From Myxococcales bacterium (GTDB lineage Bacteria > Myxococcota_A > Polyangia > Haliangiales > Haliangiaceae), in NCBI GenBank assembly GCA_016707895.1, contig JADJGV010000005.1, positions 124,001-188,000 on the forward strand: 64,000 bases of DNA, written 5' to 3'. A program made the translations under genes and the position numbers. The notes beneath the pieces are model-generated. The model worked only from the letters and a program-made list of their open reading frames with translations, did no database searches and was not told the DNA's origin. Positions 39,941-49,300 of the stretch are shown piece after piece. Numbering within the stretch: the stretch's first letter is position 1; each line of letters starts with the position of its first letter.

Positions 39941-40234
39941 TCAGCGCTGCTCGGCGAACGCGGTCAGGTACTGCGTGATCAGCGCGACCTCGTCGGCGTC
40001 GAGCTTCGAGCGCTCGCGCATCTCGGCGACCTCGCTCGGCCAGTCGGCGGCGCGGTGATCGCGCGGCGACGGCGTGAGGTGGCAGCCGCTGCAGCTGTGG
40101 ATCAGCAGCTGACGGCCGCGGTTCAGATCGGCGACCGCGGCGTTGCTGCGGGTGGCGTCGGCCTCGGTGGCGACCGGCAGCCACGGCCCGCGGCAGGCCG
40201 CGACCAGGCCGAGCAGCGCGATCGCGCGGATCAC
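39941..40234 (-). CDS. Small cytochrome c-type lipoprotein
   Basis: A 97-residue lipoprotein (AIALLGLVAAC lipobox) with one haem-binding CSGCH followed by LTPSPRDHRAADWPSEVAEM. The Met in the later helix could be the sixth ligand. It is a short class I-like c-type domain facing the periplasm. The GTG start overlaps the stop of the upstream outer-membrane protein gene, so both are under the Fur-like box upstream of that gene. Confidence 0.75.
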   Translation of the reverse strand: MIRAIALLGLVAACRGPWLPVATEADATRSNAAVADLNRGRQLLIHSCSGCHLTPSPRDHRAADWPSEVAEMRERSKLDADEVALITQYLTAFAEQR

Positions 40235-40983
40235 AGCGCCAACCCGATGAGCGCGCGCAGCGAGAACTTGTCGCTGTTGTCGTTGAGCCCGAAGCCGGCG
40301 GTGGTCGTGACCCACAGGCTCGTCGACGGCGCCCACGACACCGCCGGGCCGGCGTAGGCCGACAGCGACTCGTCGACCTCGCCCGGCTCGAACCCGCCCC
40401 ACGACTCGGCGCCGAGCTTCCACGTCGGCGACAGCTCGTACGACGCGCCGACCGCCCAGGCCAGCTCGACCTCGGTCTCGGCGACGTCGGCGCCGAACCC
40501 GACCTCGCCGACCAGGTTGGTGGCGACGGTCACCATGCCGAAGTCGCGGGCCAGGACGGCCTTGACCTCGGCGGCGTACGAGCTGGCGCCGAAGTCGCGG
40601 ATCAGCTCGCCGTACGCCAGCACGTCGACCGGCAGCTCGCCGCGCTCGGCGAAGCGGTAGCGGCTGCGCAGCTTGATCTCCTTCAGGTGCATCGGGATGG
40701 CGGTCATGGCGTCGCCCGAGGCCTGGCTGAAGACGTGGTAGAGCGAGACGTCCCACCGGTCGGTGAGGCCGTGCTCGAACTCGAGCTGGAGGTCGTGCTT
40801 CTCGACCGCGCCGTCGGCCCACGTGGTGCGGTTCCAGGTCGAGTAGATCTCAACCTCGGTCTCGCCCTCGGGCATGGTCTGGTACTCGTAGGTGCGCGAG
40901 AACGAGCGCCGATCGGCGTGGGCGAGGGCGGGGGCGACGACGGGCGCGAGGCAGAGGGCGATGACGAGGTGGGTGAGCCGCAT
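40231..40983 (-). CDS. Outer-membrane beta-barrel protein
   Basis: A 250-residue protein with a signal peptide (LVIALCLAPVVAPALAHA). The mature part has repeated amphipathic strands (EVEIYSTWNRTTW, DLQLEFEHGLTDRWDVSLYHVF, TEVELAWAVGASYELSPTWKLGAESWGGFEPG, SLWVTTTAGFGLN) and ends with a hydrophobic residue, as in barrels of about 12 strands. No specific family was recognised. It is co-transcribed with the small cytochrome c, suggesting a role linked to metal or electron transfer across the envelope. Confidence 0.72.
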   Translation of the reverse strand: MRLTHLVIALCLAPVVAPALAHADRRSFSRTYEYQTMPEGETEVEIYSTWNRTTWADGAVEKHDLQLEFEHGLTDRWDVSLYHVFSQASGDAMTAIPMHLKEIKLRSRYRFAERGELPVDVLAYGELIRDFGASSYAAEVKAVLARDFGMVTVATNLVGEVGFGADVAETEVELAWAVGASYELSPTWKLGAESWGGFEPGEVDESLSAYAGPAVSWAPSTSLWVTTTAGFGLNDNSDKFSLRALIGLAL

Positions 40984-40990
40984 TGGATTT

Positions 40991-41005
40991 TGAATATCAT
41001 TTTCA
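40991..41005 (-). promoter_or_regulatory. Fur-box-like inverted repeat
   Basis: On the minus strand TGAAAATGATATTCA matches 12 of 15 positions of the 7-1-7 Fur consensus TGATAATNATTATCA (centre N counted), in DNA that is otherwise over 70 percent GC. It lies eight bases before the ATG at 40983, and a TTGACA (minus strand, 41025-41020) lies upstream, so it overlaps the expected -10 region, as in repression by Fur. Confidence 0.5.
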
Positions 41006-41064
41006 TATCCGCTGGGGCCTGTCAAGCGCGCCCTCGCGACCGGGCCCTGCGGTAGCTTGTCGCC

Positions 41065-42063
41065 ATGCCCGTTCGCGACGGCTTCGTCGGCACCGTCGGT
41101 GCCACCCCCCTCATCCGCATCGCCAGCCTGTCGGACGCCACCGGCTGTACGATCCTTGGCAAGGCCGAGCACCTCAACCCCGGCGGCAGCGTCAAGGATC
41201 GCGCCGCGCGCCAGATCGTGCTGGCGGCCGAGGCCGCGGGCCGGCTCGGTGGCGCCGGCCCGCGCGAGATCGTCGAGGGCACCGCCGGCAACACCGGCAT
41301 CGGCCTGGCGCTGGTGGCCCGCGCCCGCGGCTACGCCTGCCACATCGTGATGCCCGACAACCAGAGCCCGGAGAAGATCGAGCTGTTGCGGGCGCTCGGC
41401 GCGGTGCTGCACCTGGTGCCGGCGCTGCCGTTCGCCAACCCGGGCAACTACTACCACGTGGCCCGCCGGCTGGCCGAGGAGCGCGGCGCGTTCTGGGCCG
41501 ATCAGTTCGAGAACCCGGCCAACGCCGACGCGCACTACCGCACGACCGGCCCCGAGCTGCTCGCGGACGCGCCGGGGCTCGACGGCTTCGTCGCGTGCGC
41601 GGGCACCGGCGGCACGATCGGCGGGACGTCGCGCTACCTGGCGGAGGCGCGGCCCGCGGCGCAGGCGTGGCTGATCGACTGCGAGGGCAGCTCGCTCTAC
41701 AACCACGTGAATCACGGGACGCTCGACGCGACGGGCTCGAGCGTCCTCGAGGGCATCGGCATCCGTAGAATCACGGCGAACTTCGCGCAGGCGAAGCTGG
41801 CCGGCGCGTTCGTCGGCACCGATCGCGAGGCGGTCGAGATGGTGCACTGGCTCTTGGCGAAGGACGGGCTGTTCGTGGGCGGCTCGGCGGCGCTGGGCTG
41901 CGTCGGCGCGGTGAAGCTGGCGCGGAAGCTGGGCCCGGGGGCGACGATCGCGACGATGCTGTGCGACGGCGCGAGCCGGTACGCGTCGCGGCTGTTCGCG
42001 CCGGCGTGGCTCGAGGAGAAGGGGCTCACGCCGAAGGCGACGAGTCTGGCGTTCGTCGCGTAG
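41065..42063 (+). CDS. Cysteine synthase family PLP enzyme
   Basis: A 332-residue fold-type II PLP enzyme. VGATPLIRI, EHLNPGGSVKDRAAR with the Schiff-base Lys, EGTAGNTGIGLALVA as the substrate loop and ACAGTGGTIGG as the phosphate loop are intact. It joins O-acetylserine and sulfide to make cysteine. The GIGIRRITANFAQAKL and KDGLFVGGSAALGCV regions match the longer cysteine synthase group seen in some bacteria and eukaryotes; a cystathionine beta-synthase-like activity cannot be ruled out. Confidence 0.85.
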   Translation: MPVRDGFVGTVGATPLIRIASLSDATGCTILGKAEHLNPGGSVKDRAARQIVLAAEAAGRLGGAGPREIVEGTAGNTGIGLALVARARGYACHIVMPDNQSPEKIELLRALGAVLHLVPALPFANPGNYYHVARRLAEERGAFWADQFENPANADAHYRTTGPELLADAPGLDGFVACAGTGGTIGGTSRYLAEARPAAQAWLIDCEGSSLYNHVNHGTLDATGSSVLEGIGIRRITANFAQAKLAGAFVGTDREAVEMVHWLLAKDGLFVGGSAALGCVGAVKLARKLGPGATIATMLCDGASRYASRLFAPAWLEEKGLTPKATSLAFVA

Positions 42064-42401
42064 GCGGGGAGGCGACGGAGGCGGGGGCGGGGCGGGGCGG
42101 AGGCGGGGGCGGGAGGCGATGGTGGGGAGAGGACCGCCCCCGGAGCCGCAGGGCGTCCCTTGGCCCGCGGTTCAGACCACCCGGCTCGTCGAAGAGGGAG
42201 GGCCGCACCACGACCCGCCGGCGCATCCACCGCCGGGCTGTGGAATTTACGCGGGCTGCGGGACCCCTGCGCCTCCTTGGGGCTGGCGCAGCTGTCGACG
42301 GAGGGCCGCCGGAGACGGAGGGCCGCCGCCGACGAGGGGATGAGGCGCGGCGAGAGAAGAGAGGCCGCCGCCGACGAGGGGATGAGGCGCGGCGAGGAGG
42401 C
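42064..42401. other. Gene-free GC-rich spacer with purine-rich simple sequence
   Basis: This 338-base spacer begins with a GGCGGGG/GGAGGCG-rich run (42064-42130), then unassigned sequence, then the 42-base-period direct repeat described separately. No convincing reading frame, RNA gene or terminator was seen. Confidence 0.5.
42321..42396. repeat. Two 34-bp direct repeats, 42-bp period
   Basis: An identical 34-base block starting GGCCGCCGCCGACGAGGGGA occurs at 42321-42354 and 42363-42396, with an eight-base purine spacer (AGAAGAGA) between. It lies at the border between the cysteine synthase gene and the accessory segment. Confidence 0.8.
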
Positions 42402-42635
42402 TCACTCGGGATCGGCGGGGCAGTAGTTCTCGTCGGTGCGACACGCGCGGCAGTCCAGCTCGCAGGCCCACTGATCGTGGCCGGGGCAGAGCGCGTCCGC
42501 CGCGCAGCTCCCCTTGCAGTACTCGAGGCGCGCCTCGTCGCCGCAGACGGGGCCGGGGATCGGCGTCGGCTCGGTGCAGGCAGCAATGGCGGCGGGGAGG
42601 GAGAGGAGGAGCAGGAGGCGCTTCAGGGTGTTCAT
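42402..42635 (-). CDS. Small Cys-rich lipoprotein
   Basis: A 77-residue lipoprotein with LLLLLSLPAAIAAC as signal and lipobox. The 58-residue mature part has seven further Cys (VCGDE, YCKGSC, LCPGH, ACELDCRACRT, YCPAD), consistent with a compact disulfide-stabilised module. Similar Cys-rich short lipoproteins are common in myxobacteria. No function known. Confidence 0.65.
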   Translation of the reverse strand: MNTLKRLLLLLSLPAAIAACTEPTPIPGPVCGDEARLEYCKGSCAADALCPGHDQWACELDCRACRTDENYCPADPE

Positions 42636-42840
42636 GCCGCTGGCTATCGGCCGCTTGGCGCCGCGGTTGCGCGAGACGCAGACATTTCTTCGGCGAAATA
42701 TTCTCTCGGTGATGATTGTGTATCCGTCATCACGGCAAACGCATTCGGGTTGGAATTGCTGCCATGAACGTCATTTGGTATATTGGATGAACCTTATAGA
42801 AACATAAAATCGGATGTTGACGCTATTGGTCGGGTCGCAT
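42636..42840. other. AT-rich intergenic island
   Basis: This gap is far more AT-rich than the rest of the window. It contains a small hairpin (ATTTC-TTCGGC-GAAAT, 42684-42699) and the promoter candidate at 42756. It marks the left edge of the accessory region and suggests foreign DNA. Confidence 0.6.
42756..42784 (+). promoter_or_regulatory. Sigma-70-like promoter
   Basis: TTGCTG, a 17-base spacer and TATATT (5 of 6 to the -10 consensus) lie in the AT-rich island and point toward the small lipoprotein and RHS genes. Predicted +1 is about 42791. Confidence 0.5.
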
Positions 42841-43272
42841 ATGGTCGCGTTCATGAAGGTGCCGGTGAGCGTGAAGAAGCAGGCGTTGGCGTGTGGGCGG
42901 TGGGCGGCGGCGCGGCGTGGTTGGCGACGGTGGATGGCGGGCGTGGGCGTGGGCGTGGGGCTGGTGGTGGCGGCGTGTGGGGCGGGCGATGGTGATGGGG
43001 CGACCGAGACACCGCGCGAGCAGTGTCTCCGGTTGAGGGATCATCTCGTCGACGTGCAACTCCAGTCGGTCACCGCCGATCGCGAACAGCACCAGGCCGC
43101 GCTCAAAGCCGCGCTGGACGTCGCGTTCGTCGGGGACTGTGTCGAGCGCATGGATGACGAAGCGCGGGACTGCAGGCTCGCGGCGCACGACGCCGCGGCG
43201 CTGGTCGCCTGCGACGTGGCCGCAGCCGGAGGCGCTGCGGGACCACCGCCCGAGGCGTCGAGCGAACGCTGA
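42841..43272 (+). CDS. Small lipoprotein upstream of the RHS gene
   Basis: A 143-residue product from the ATG at 42841 (ATGs at 42814, 42853 and 42934 are also in frame, and no Shine-Dalgarno site decides). A basic stretch is followed by VGVGVGLVVAAC, a lipobox. The mature part is helical with four spaced Cys (EQCLRLRDHL, VGDCVERMDDEARDC, LVACDVAAA), suggesting two helical hairpins held by disulfides. Unknown family. It lies 105 bases before the RHS gene and may be co-expressed with it. Confidence 0.55.
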   Translation: MVAFMKVPVSVKKQALACGRWAAARRGWRRWMAGVGVGVGLVVAACGAGDGDGATETPREQCLRLRDHLVDVQLQSVTADREQHQAALKAALDVAFVGDCVERMDDEARDCRLAAHDAAALVACDVAAAGGAAGPPPEASSER

Positions 43273-43377
43273 GGGAGACGGGCGAGGTCGCGCGCCGCGA
43301 GAGCGGTGCGCGGCCTCGTCGCGTGGCGCGTGGCGAAGTCGAGGAACGGTTCTCCAACTCTCGTGTGTGGAGGGGAT

Positions 43378-46300
43378 ATGTCGAAGTCAGTCACTCGGAA
43401 GGCGTGGGCGAGGCCTGTAGCTGCCTTGCTCGCATGCACGCTGGCCGCGCCCTTGTGGGCCGCGCCGGCCGACATCGCGGCGATCCCGGCGCCGATGCTG
43501 GGCTCGGATCCGCCCAAGGCCAAGGACATCCGCGACGGCGACGCGTCGGTCTCGACCCAGACCGGCGCGCTGTCGTACGCGTACCCGATCAGCGTCCCGC
43601 CGGGGCGCATGGGCATGGAGCCCAAGCTCGCGCTGTCGTACTCGTCGCAGGGCGCGGTGTACGGCGGGATCGCCGATCACTGGTCGCTGTCGATCCCGGA
43701 GATCCGGCTGGATACCAGCGAGTCGGTCCTCGACATGACCTACTTCGGTGGCTTCCAGGGGCAAGCCCCGGCGTGGCAACGCGAGAAGTGGGTGTCGACG
43801 CTCAGCGGCGGCCGACCGCTGGTGCCGGTCACCGAGCCAGCTGGCGTCACCGCTGACGTGTTGCAGGCGTACCGCGCCCAGAACGACGACTCGTACGTTC
43901 GCTACGAGCGCGTCTCCGGGCTCGCGTACGAATGGCGCGCTCGAGGAACCAATGGCCTCACCTACTACTTCGGTGAGACGTCGCTGGTCTCCGGGGCGGC
44001 CAAGTACGTCGTCCCCTTGACCAGCACCGAGGACCGCTACGGCAACCGCATCGAGTACCAGTGGGCCGACCAGCAGCTGGTGGAGGTCCGCTACACCTCG
44101 AACCCGGCCGCCGGCCTCCCTGCGTTCGCCAAGGTCCAGTTCGACTACGTCGACGAGTTCTGCGCCCCGACGGCGCACGTGCCGATCGGCGCCGCCGAGG
44201 ACGGGCTCCGCGGGATCAAGGAGGGGCGTCGCAAGCTGACCAAGATCCGCGCGATCGCGATCGACAGCGGCGGCGTCACGCAGCACACCCGCGAGTACAC
44301 GCTGGGCTACGACGCAGCCGCGGCGTCATGCACGGCGCTCCACGGGCCGCAGCGCCTGCTGACGTCGATCCAGGAGAGCGCGTGGCGGGCCGGGCAGGCG
44401 CATACGGACCTGCCCGCCGTCACGTTCACGTACAACCGCCTCGAGCGGACCTTCGACGACAGCCGCACCCAACCGGTGCCATGGCCCAGCTACTGGAACC
44501 AGCACAACACGTCCTACGGCGAGCGGGGCGCCAACGAGTGGAGCGGCGTGCGCGCCATGCTGCTCGACTTCGACGGCGACGGCCTCCAGGACCGTGTCGA
44601 GTCGTTCGCTGACACGAACGCGCCGAACGAATGCAAGTTCGTCTGGTTCAAGAACCTCGGTCGCGATCCAGGCGGCAACGTCTCCTTCGCCGGCGCGAGC
44701 ACCCCCTACACCATGCCGCGGCTGCCGTGGGGAGCTGCGGACGGCACCCAGGCAGCGGGGGAGCACTGCTTCCTCAACTACCAGGTGACGCGGGTGAAGT
44801 CGGGCGACCTGAACGAGGAGTGCACCACCGACAACCCTACGTACCTCGCGTATCGCTGGCTCGACCTCAACGCGGACGGCCGCGTCGATCTGGTCGCGGC
44901 GATCCACCAGGACTTCCACTTCGACGCGAGCCTGCTGAGCGATCCGGTGACCGGTCAGGTCTTCAACCCGGACCTGTTCACGAACCTCCGCCTGCCGGTG
45001 ACGCAGTGGCCGAGTTGTCTGACGCCGCTGCCCGACGGTGGTGCGTGCCGGAAGCTCGAGTACCCGTGCCTCGCGAACGCGATGGACTGCAGCAAGCTGC
45101 CGTGCACGGTGCCCGACGGGACGATCGCGCAGTGCATGTCGTCGGTGGGCAAGATCCAGTGCGGCGAGCTGCAGAAGGGGAATCGCGCCGACTGCCCGAC
45201 CATGCCGGGGTGCGGCTCGACGCACGCCAACGAGTGGGTGCCCGGCGGGAGCTCGTGCGGGAAGGTATCGCCGCACCAGCAGTGCGCCCGGTACCCGTGG
45301 TTCGTCTACTGGAATGAGGGCGGCGTGATCGCCCCGACGGGCCAGATCAAGTACCAGCCGGTGCCGCTCGAGTCGGACAACGGCGACTCGCCCGCCGGCG
45401 GCGGCGGCGCGGTGTTCTCGGAGACGCACGCCGTGACTGACATCGACGGCGACGGCTATGTCGACGTCGCGATGCGCGGGGCGGACCTGTCGCCGGAGTA
45501 CAAGAGCCCGATCTGGTGGCTGGTGTTCCGCGGTGATGGCACCGGTGACTTCAAGGGCTTCCAGGGCGGCGACCCGTACGTGTGGCTGGTCCCAGACGGC
45601 GCGACGGTCATGGGCAGCTGCGAGCGCCGCCCGCTGGCGGAGGGCCTGTCGTGCGATCCGTCTGCCGGCAGCCTGTCTGGATACGACCGGGACCTTCGCG
45701 GTCACAGCTCGCTGATCGACCTCAACGGCGACGGCGCCACCGACTACGCGTGGGTGTACTACCCGGACGACCCAAACAGCCCTTGGCCGTTGCCGACCAC
45801 CGTGACGCACGGCTTCTTCAGCAACGGTCGGCAGTTCGGCAACAACTCGGCGACCACAGCGTCAGGTGAGACGCTCGGCGCGTTCGATCTGCTCTCGCGT
45901 GCCTACGTGCACCCGACTGACTGGGACGCCGTGGCCAAGTTCATGCGGCAGGGCGACCGCGTCACGGCCGACCGCATGGTGGACCTGGACGGCGACGGCC
46001 GCGTCGATCTCGTTCGCACGACGCCCGGTGCGTACACGGCGACGCCGCCGCAGCTCGTCGAAGCGTTCATGAACGACGGCGGCACGTTCCATGGACCGGT
46101 GACGCTGCCCACGTCTGGCAACAACGCCCGCTCCGCGCTGGTCCAGCGCGCCGAGGCCACGATCGGCGGGCGCTGGGGAGTGACCAACGACTACGTCGAT
46201 CTCGACGGCGACGGCCTGGGCGAGGGATGGTCGTTCACGCCCGGGGCCCCGTCGACCGCGACCATCGTCAGTGACAAGGACACCCAGCCGCTCCGCCTGC

Positions 46301-49300
46301 TCAAGGCGGTGACCAACGGCCGCGGCGCGACGGTGACCATCACCTACGCGCCGACGACCGACGCGACGACCGTGACCCAGGACCCGACGTTCGTGTCGGC
46401 CGATCGGCGCAAGGCGATCCCGAACGTCCAGTGGGTCGTGAAGTCGATGTCGACCTTCGACCAGTGGGACGCCGACGTCTCGACGACCAGCTACGCGTAC
46501 AAGCACCCGATCTGGGCCAAGGACGACCGTGGTCGCTGGGGCTTCCGCGGCTTCGAGGAGGTGACGACGACCTTGCCGCCCGCCGCGAGCGGCAGCGCGA
46601 AGTCGGTCGACACGTACGACTATGCGGTGGACTGGAGCGGTCGCCTGGCGACTAGCCGGAAGTACTCAGCCGAAGAGCCCGCGAACCCGCGGAGCATCAG
46701 CGAGACGACCTGGGCGCCGTTCACGCTGTTCAACGGCGCGATCAAGACCTACCACGCGACCCATCAGCAGTCGTGGACCTGCAACAACGGCCAGAGCGAG
46801 GCCACGTGCCGCGCGGCCTACGCCGGCTACGTGTGGAAGTACTCGATCTGGACCGCGCTCTCTGGCCAGCTCTGGGTCGAGGACAACACCTACACGATGG
46901 ACGGTCCCGCGTACAACGCGGGCGACCGGCGCAGCTACCAGGGCTACGTCCTGTACTCGACGCCGACGGCGTACCAGGTTCAGCAGCAGACGCTGGCCAC
47001 GCTCCTGGCGAACAACGGCAACCCGGCGCAGGACACCTGGACCAACTACGTCGAGACGTACTTCGACAGCGCGTACAAGCAGCCGACGTTCCAGCAGCAG
47101 TTCTTCGCGGTTAACGCGGCGGGGACGCCGGACTACACGACGCGCGCGATCACGACGTGGACCTACGACCCGGCTACGGGCGTGAAGCTCACGACGCAGA
47201 ATCCGCGCAACAACCCGTCGGGGCCGGTCGAGAGCTACAGCTACGACGCGAACAAGCGGTTCGTCATCAGCAGCACGAACGAGCTCGGGCACCTCGTGAC
47301 CGCGACCTACGAGCCCGGCACCGGCGCGCAGCTGACGAAGGAAGGCCCCAACGGCATCGCGCCGAACAACGAGAAGACCTGGACGGATGTCGACGGGATC
47401 GGTCGGCCGGTGGCGACGTACGTCAACCGCGATCCAGGTGGCGGGGCGGCGTGGCAGAAGACGCTGGTCGCGAAGACTACGTACTTCGATGCCATCGGTG
47501 CGGGTCTTACCCGCACCAAGGTGGTCGCCGAGTCGCTGATCGATTGGGGCGGCTTCCGCTGGACCCGCGAGGAGACCCGGCTCGACGGTAAGGGCCGGCC
47601 GGCGCAGGTGATCGTCAAGACCGGCGGTACGGACGCGATCACGACGTACGACTACGACAAGACCGACCACCTGGTGGCGGTGTCGCTGCCGGACCCGCGG
47701 GTGAACAGCGCGGCGACGGTCACGTACACGTACGCGTACGACAGCCTGGGCCGGCCGACGGCGATGCGGCGGCCGGGGACGAGCGGCGCGCCCGACAGTG
47801 GCGTCAACATGAGCTACAACGGCCAGACGTCGCAGACCGACGAGGTCGCCGGCGCGCTGGGCGGCGTGCAGGCGCGCAAGGTGCTGATCAATGATCACTT
47901 CGGCCGGCTGGTCGAGGTGCGCGAGTACACCAGCACGGCGGGCGTGGGTAGCTACGCGTCGACGTTCTACCAGTACGACGGCGGCGATCGAGTGACGCGG
48001 ATCCAGAACCCGGACACCGTGATCACCGAGCTGTTCCACGACTTCGCGGGGCGGCGCGTGAAGATCACTCGCGGCAGCCGGAACTGGTTCTACACGTACC
48101 TGAAGGACGGCCAGCTCGAGAGCGAGACGGTGCCGGGGCAGGCAGGGACGACGACGAACACGTACGGCTACGACAGCGCGGGGCGGATGACGTCGCGGCT
48201 GGTCGGGTCGCGGGGGATGGCGAGCGGCGCTGGTAGCGACCAGGAGCTGTTCGGGATCGGGACGACGACGTTCACCTACGACACGTGCACGAATGGCAAG
48301 GCGCGGCTGTGCACGGTGACGCTGCCGAACAGCCGGCTGGTGACGGCGTACGCCTACGACTCGGAGGGCAACACCACCGACGTGACGCGGACGTTCAACT
48401 TCGGGTTCGCGGCCAACTGGTCGCGCACGACGTCTGCGGCGTTTGGGCCGCGCGGGAAGCTGGTGACGCAGAAGTACGCCGACGAGGCGAACGGCCAGAC
48501 GGTCAAGACCGTCGCGACGTACAACTACGACGATCGGGCCAACCCGGCGGTGATGACCTGGACGCCGGCGAGCGGCGGTACGGCGCGCACCGTGGCGAAC
48601 CAGACCCGCAACGTCGCGGGGCTGGTGACGCAGCGGTCGGCAACGCTGTCGGCTACGTCGGGCTGGAAGAACTTCGCGAGCGACTTCACCTACGACGTGC
48701 TGACGCGGGTGGCGTCGCAGACGGTCAAGAACGCGACGGCGAACTCGCAGCTCGCGAAGCAGCAGCTCGACTACTTCGGGTCCGACGACCCGGCGCGCCT
48801 ACGGCACTGGATGGGCACGACGGCGTACGACTTCACGTACGGCTACGACCTGCTGCATGAGCTCACGAGCGTGAGCGAAGCGAGCAACCCGTCGAAGTAC
48901 ACGGCGACGTTTGCGTATGGGGTCAACGGGACGAGCGGCAGCGGCAAGTTCAAGAGCGCGACGGTGGCGACGCAGGCGGGCCTCGCGGGCAGCCAGGTGA
49001 CGCCGCGGAACGTTACCTACGACTACACGGACGCGCGCGATCCGGAGGAGCCGACGGGGCTGACCAACGTCGGGACGGGGACCCGGCTGCGCAGCTACGT
49101 CTACGACGACGCGGGCAACCAGATCGAGGTCCACAGCGGCGCGGTCGCGAACCCGCCGCGGCCGACGACGCGCTTCGTCTACGACGGCGACGATCAGCTG
49201 CGGCGCGCGACGACGTTCACGCCGGGCACGACGACCGTGACGGGCAAGGAAGAGTACTACTACGATCACGACGGCCACCGCGTCGGCGTGGTGACGCGGA

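Noticed and set aside
42064..42400. Short frames in the purine-rich spacer
   Set aside because: Translations are simple repeats of Arg, Gly and Glu without a start context.
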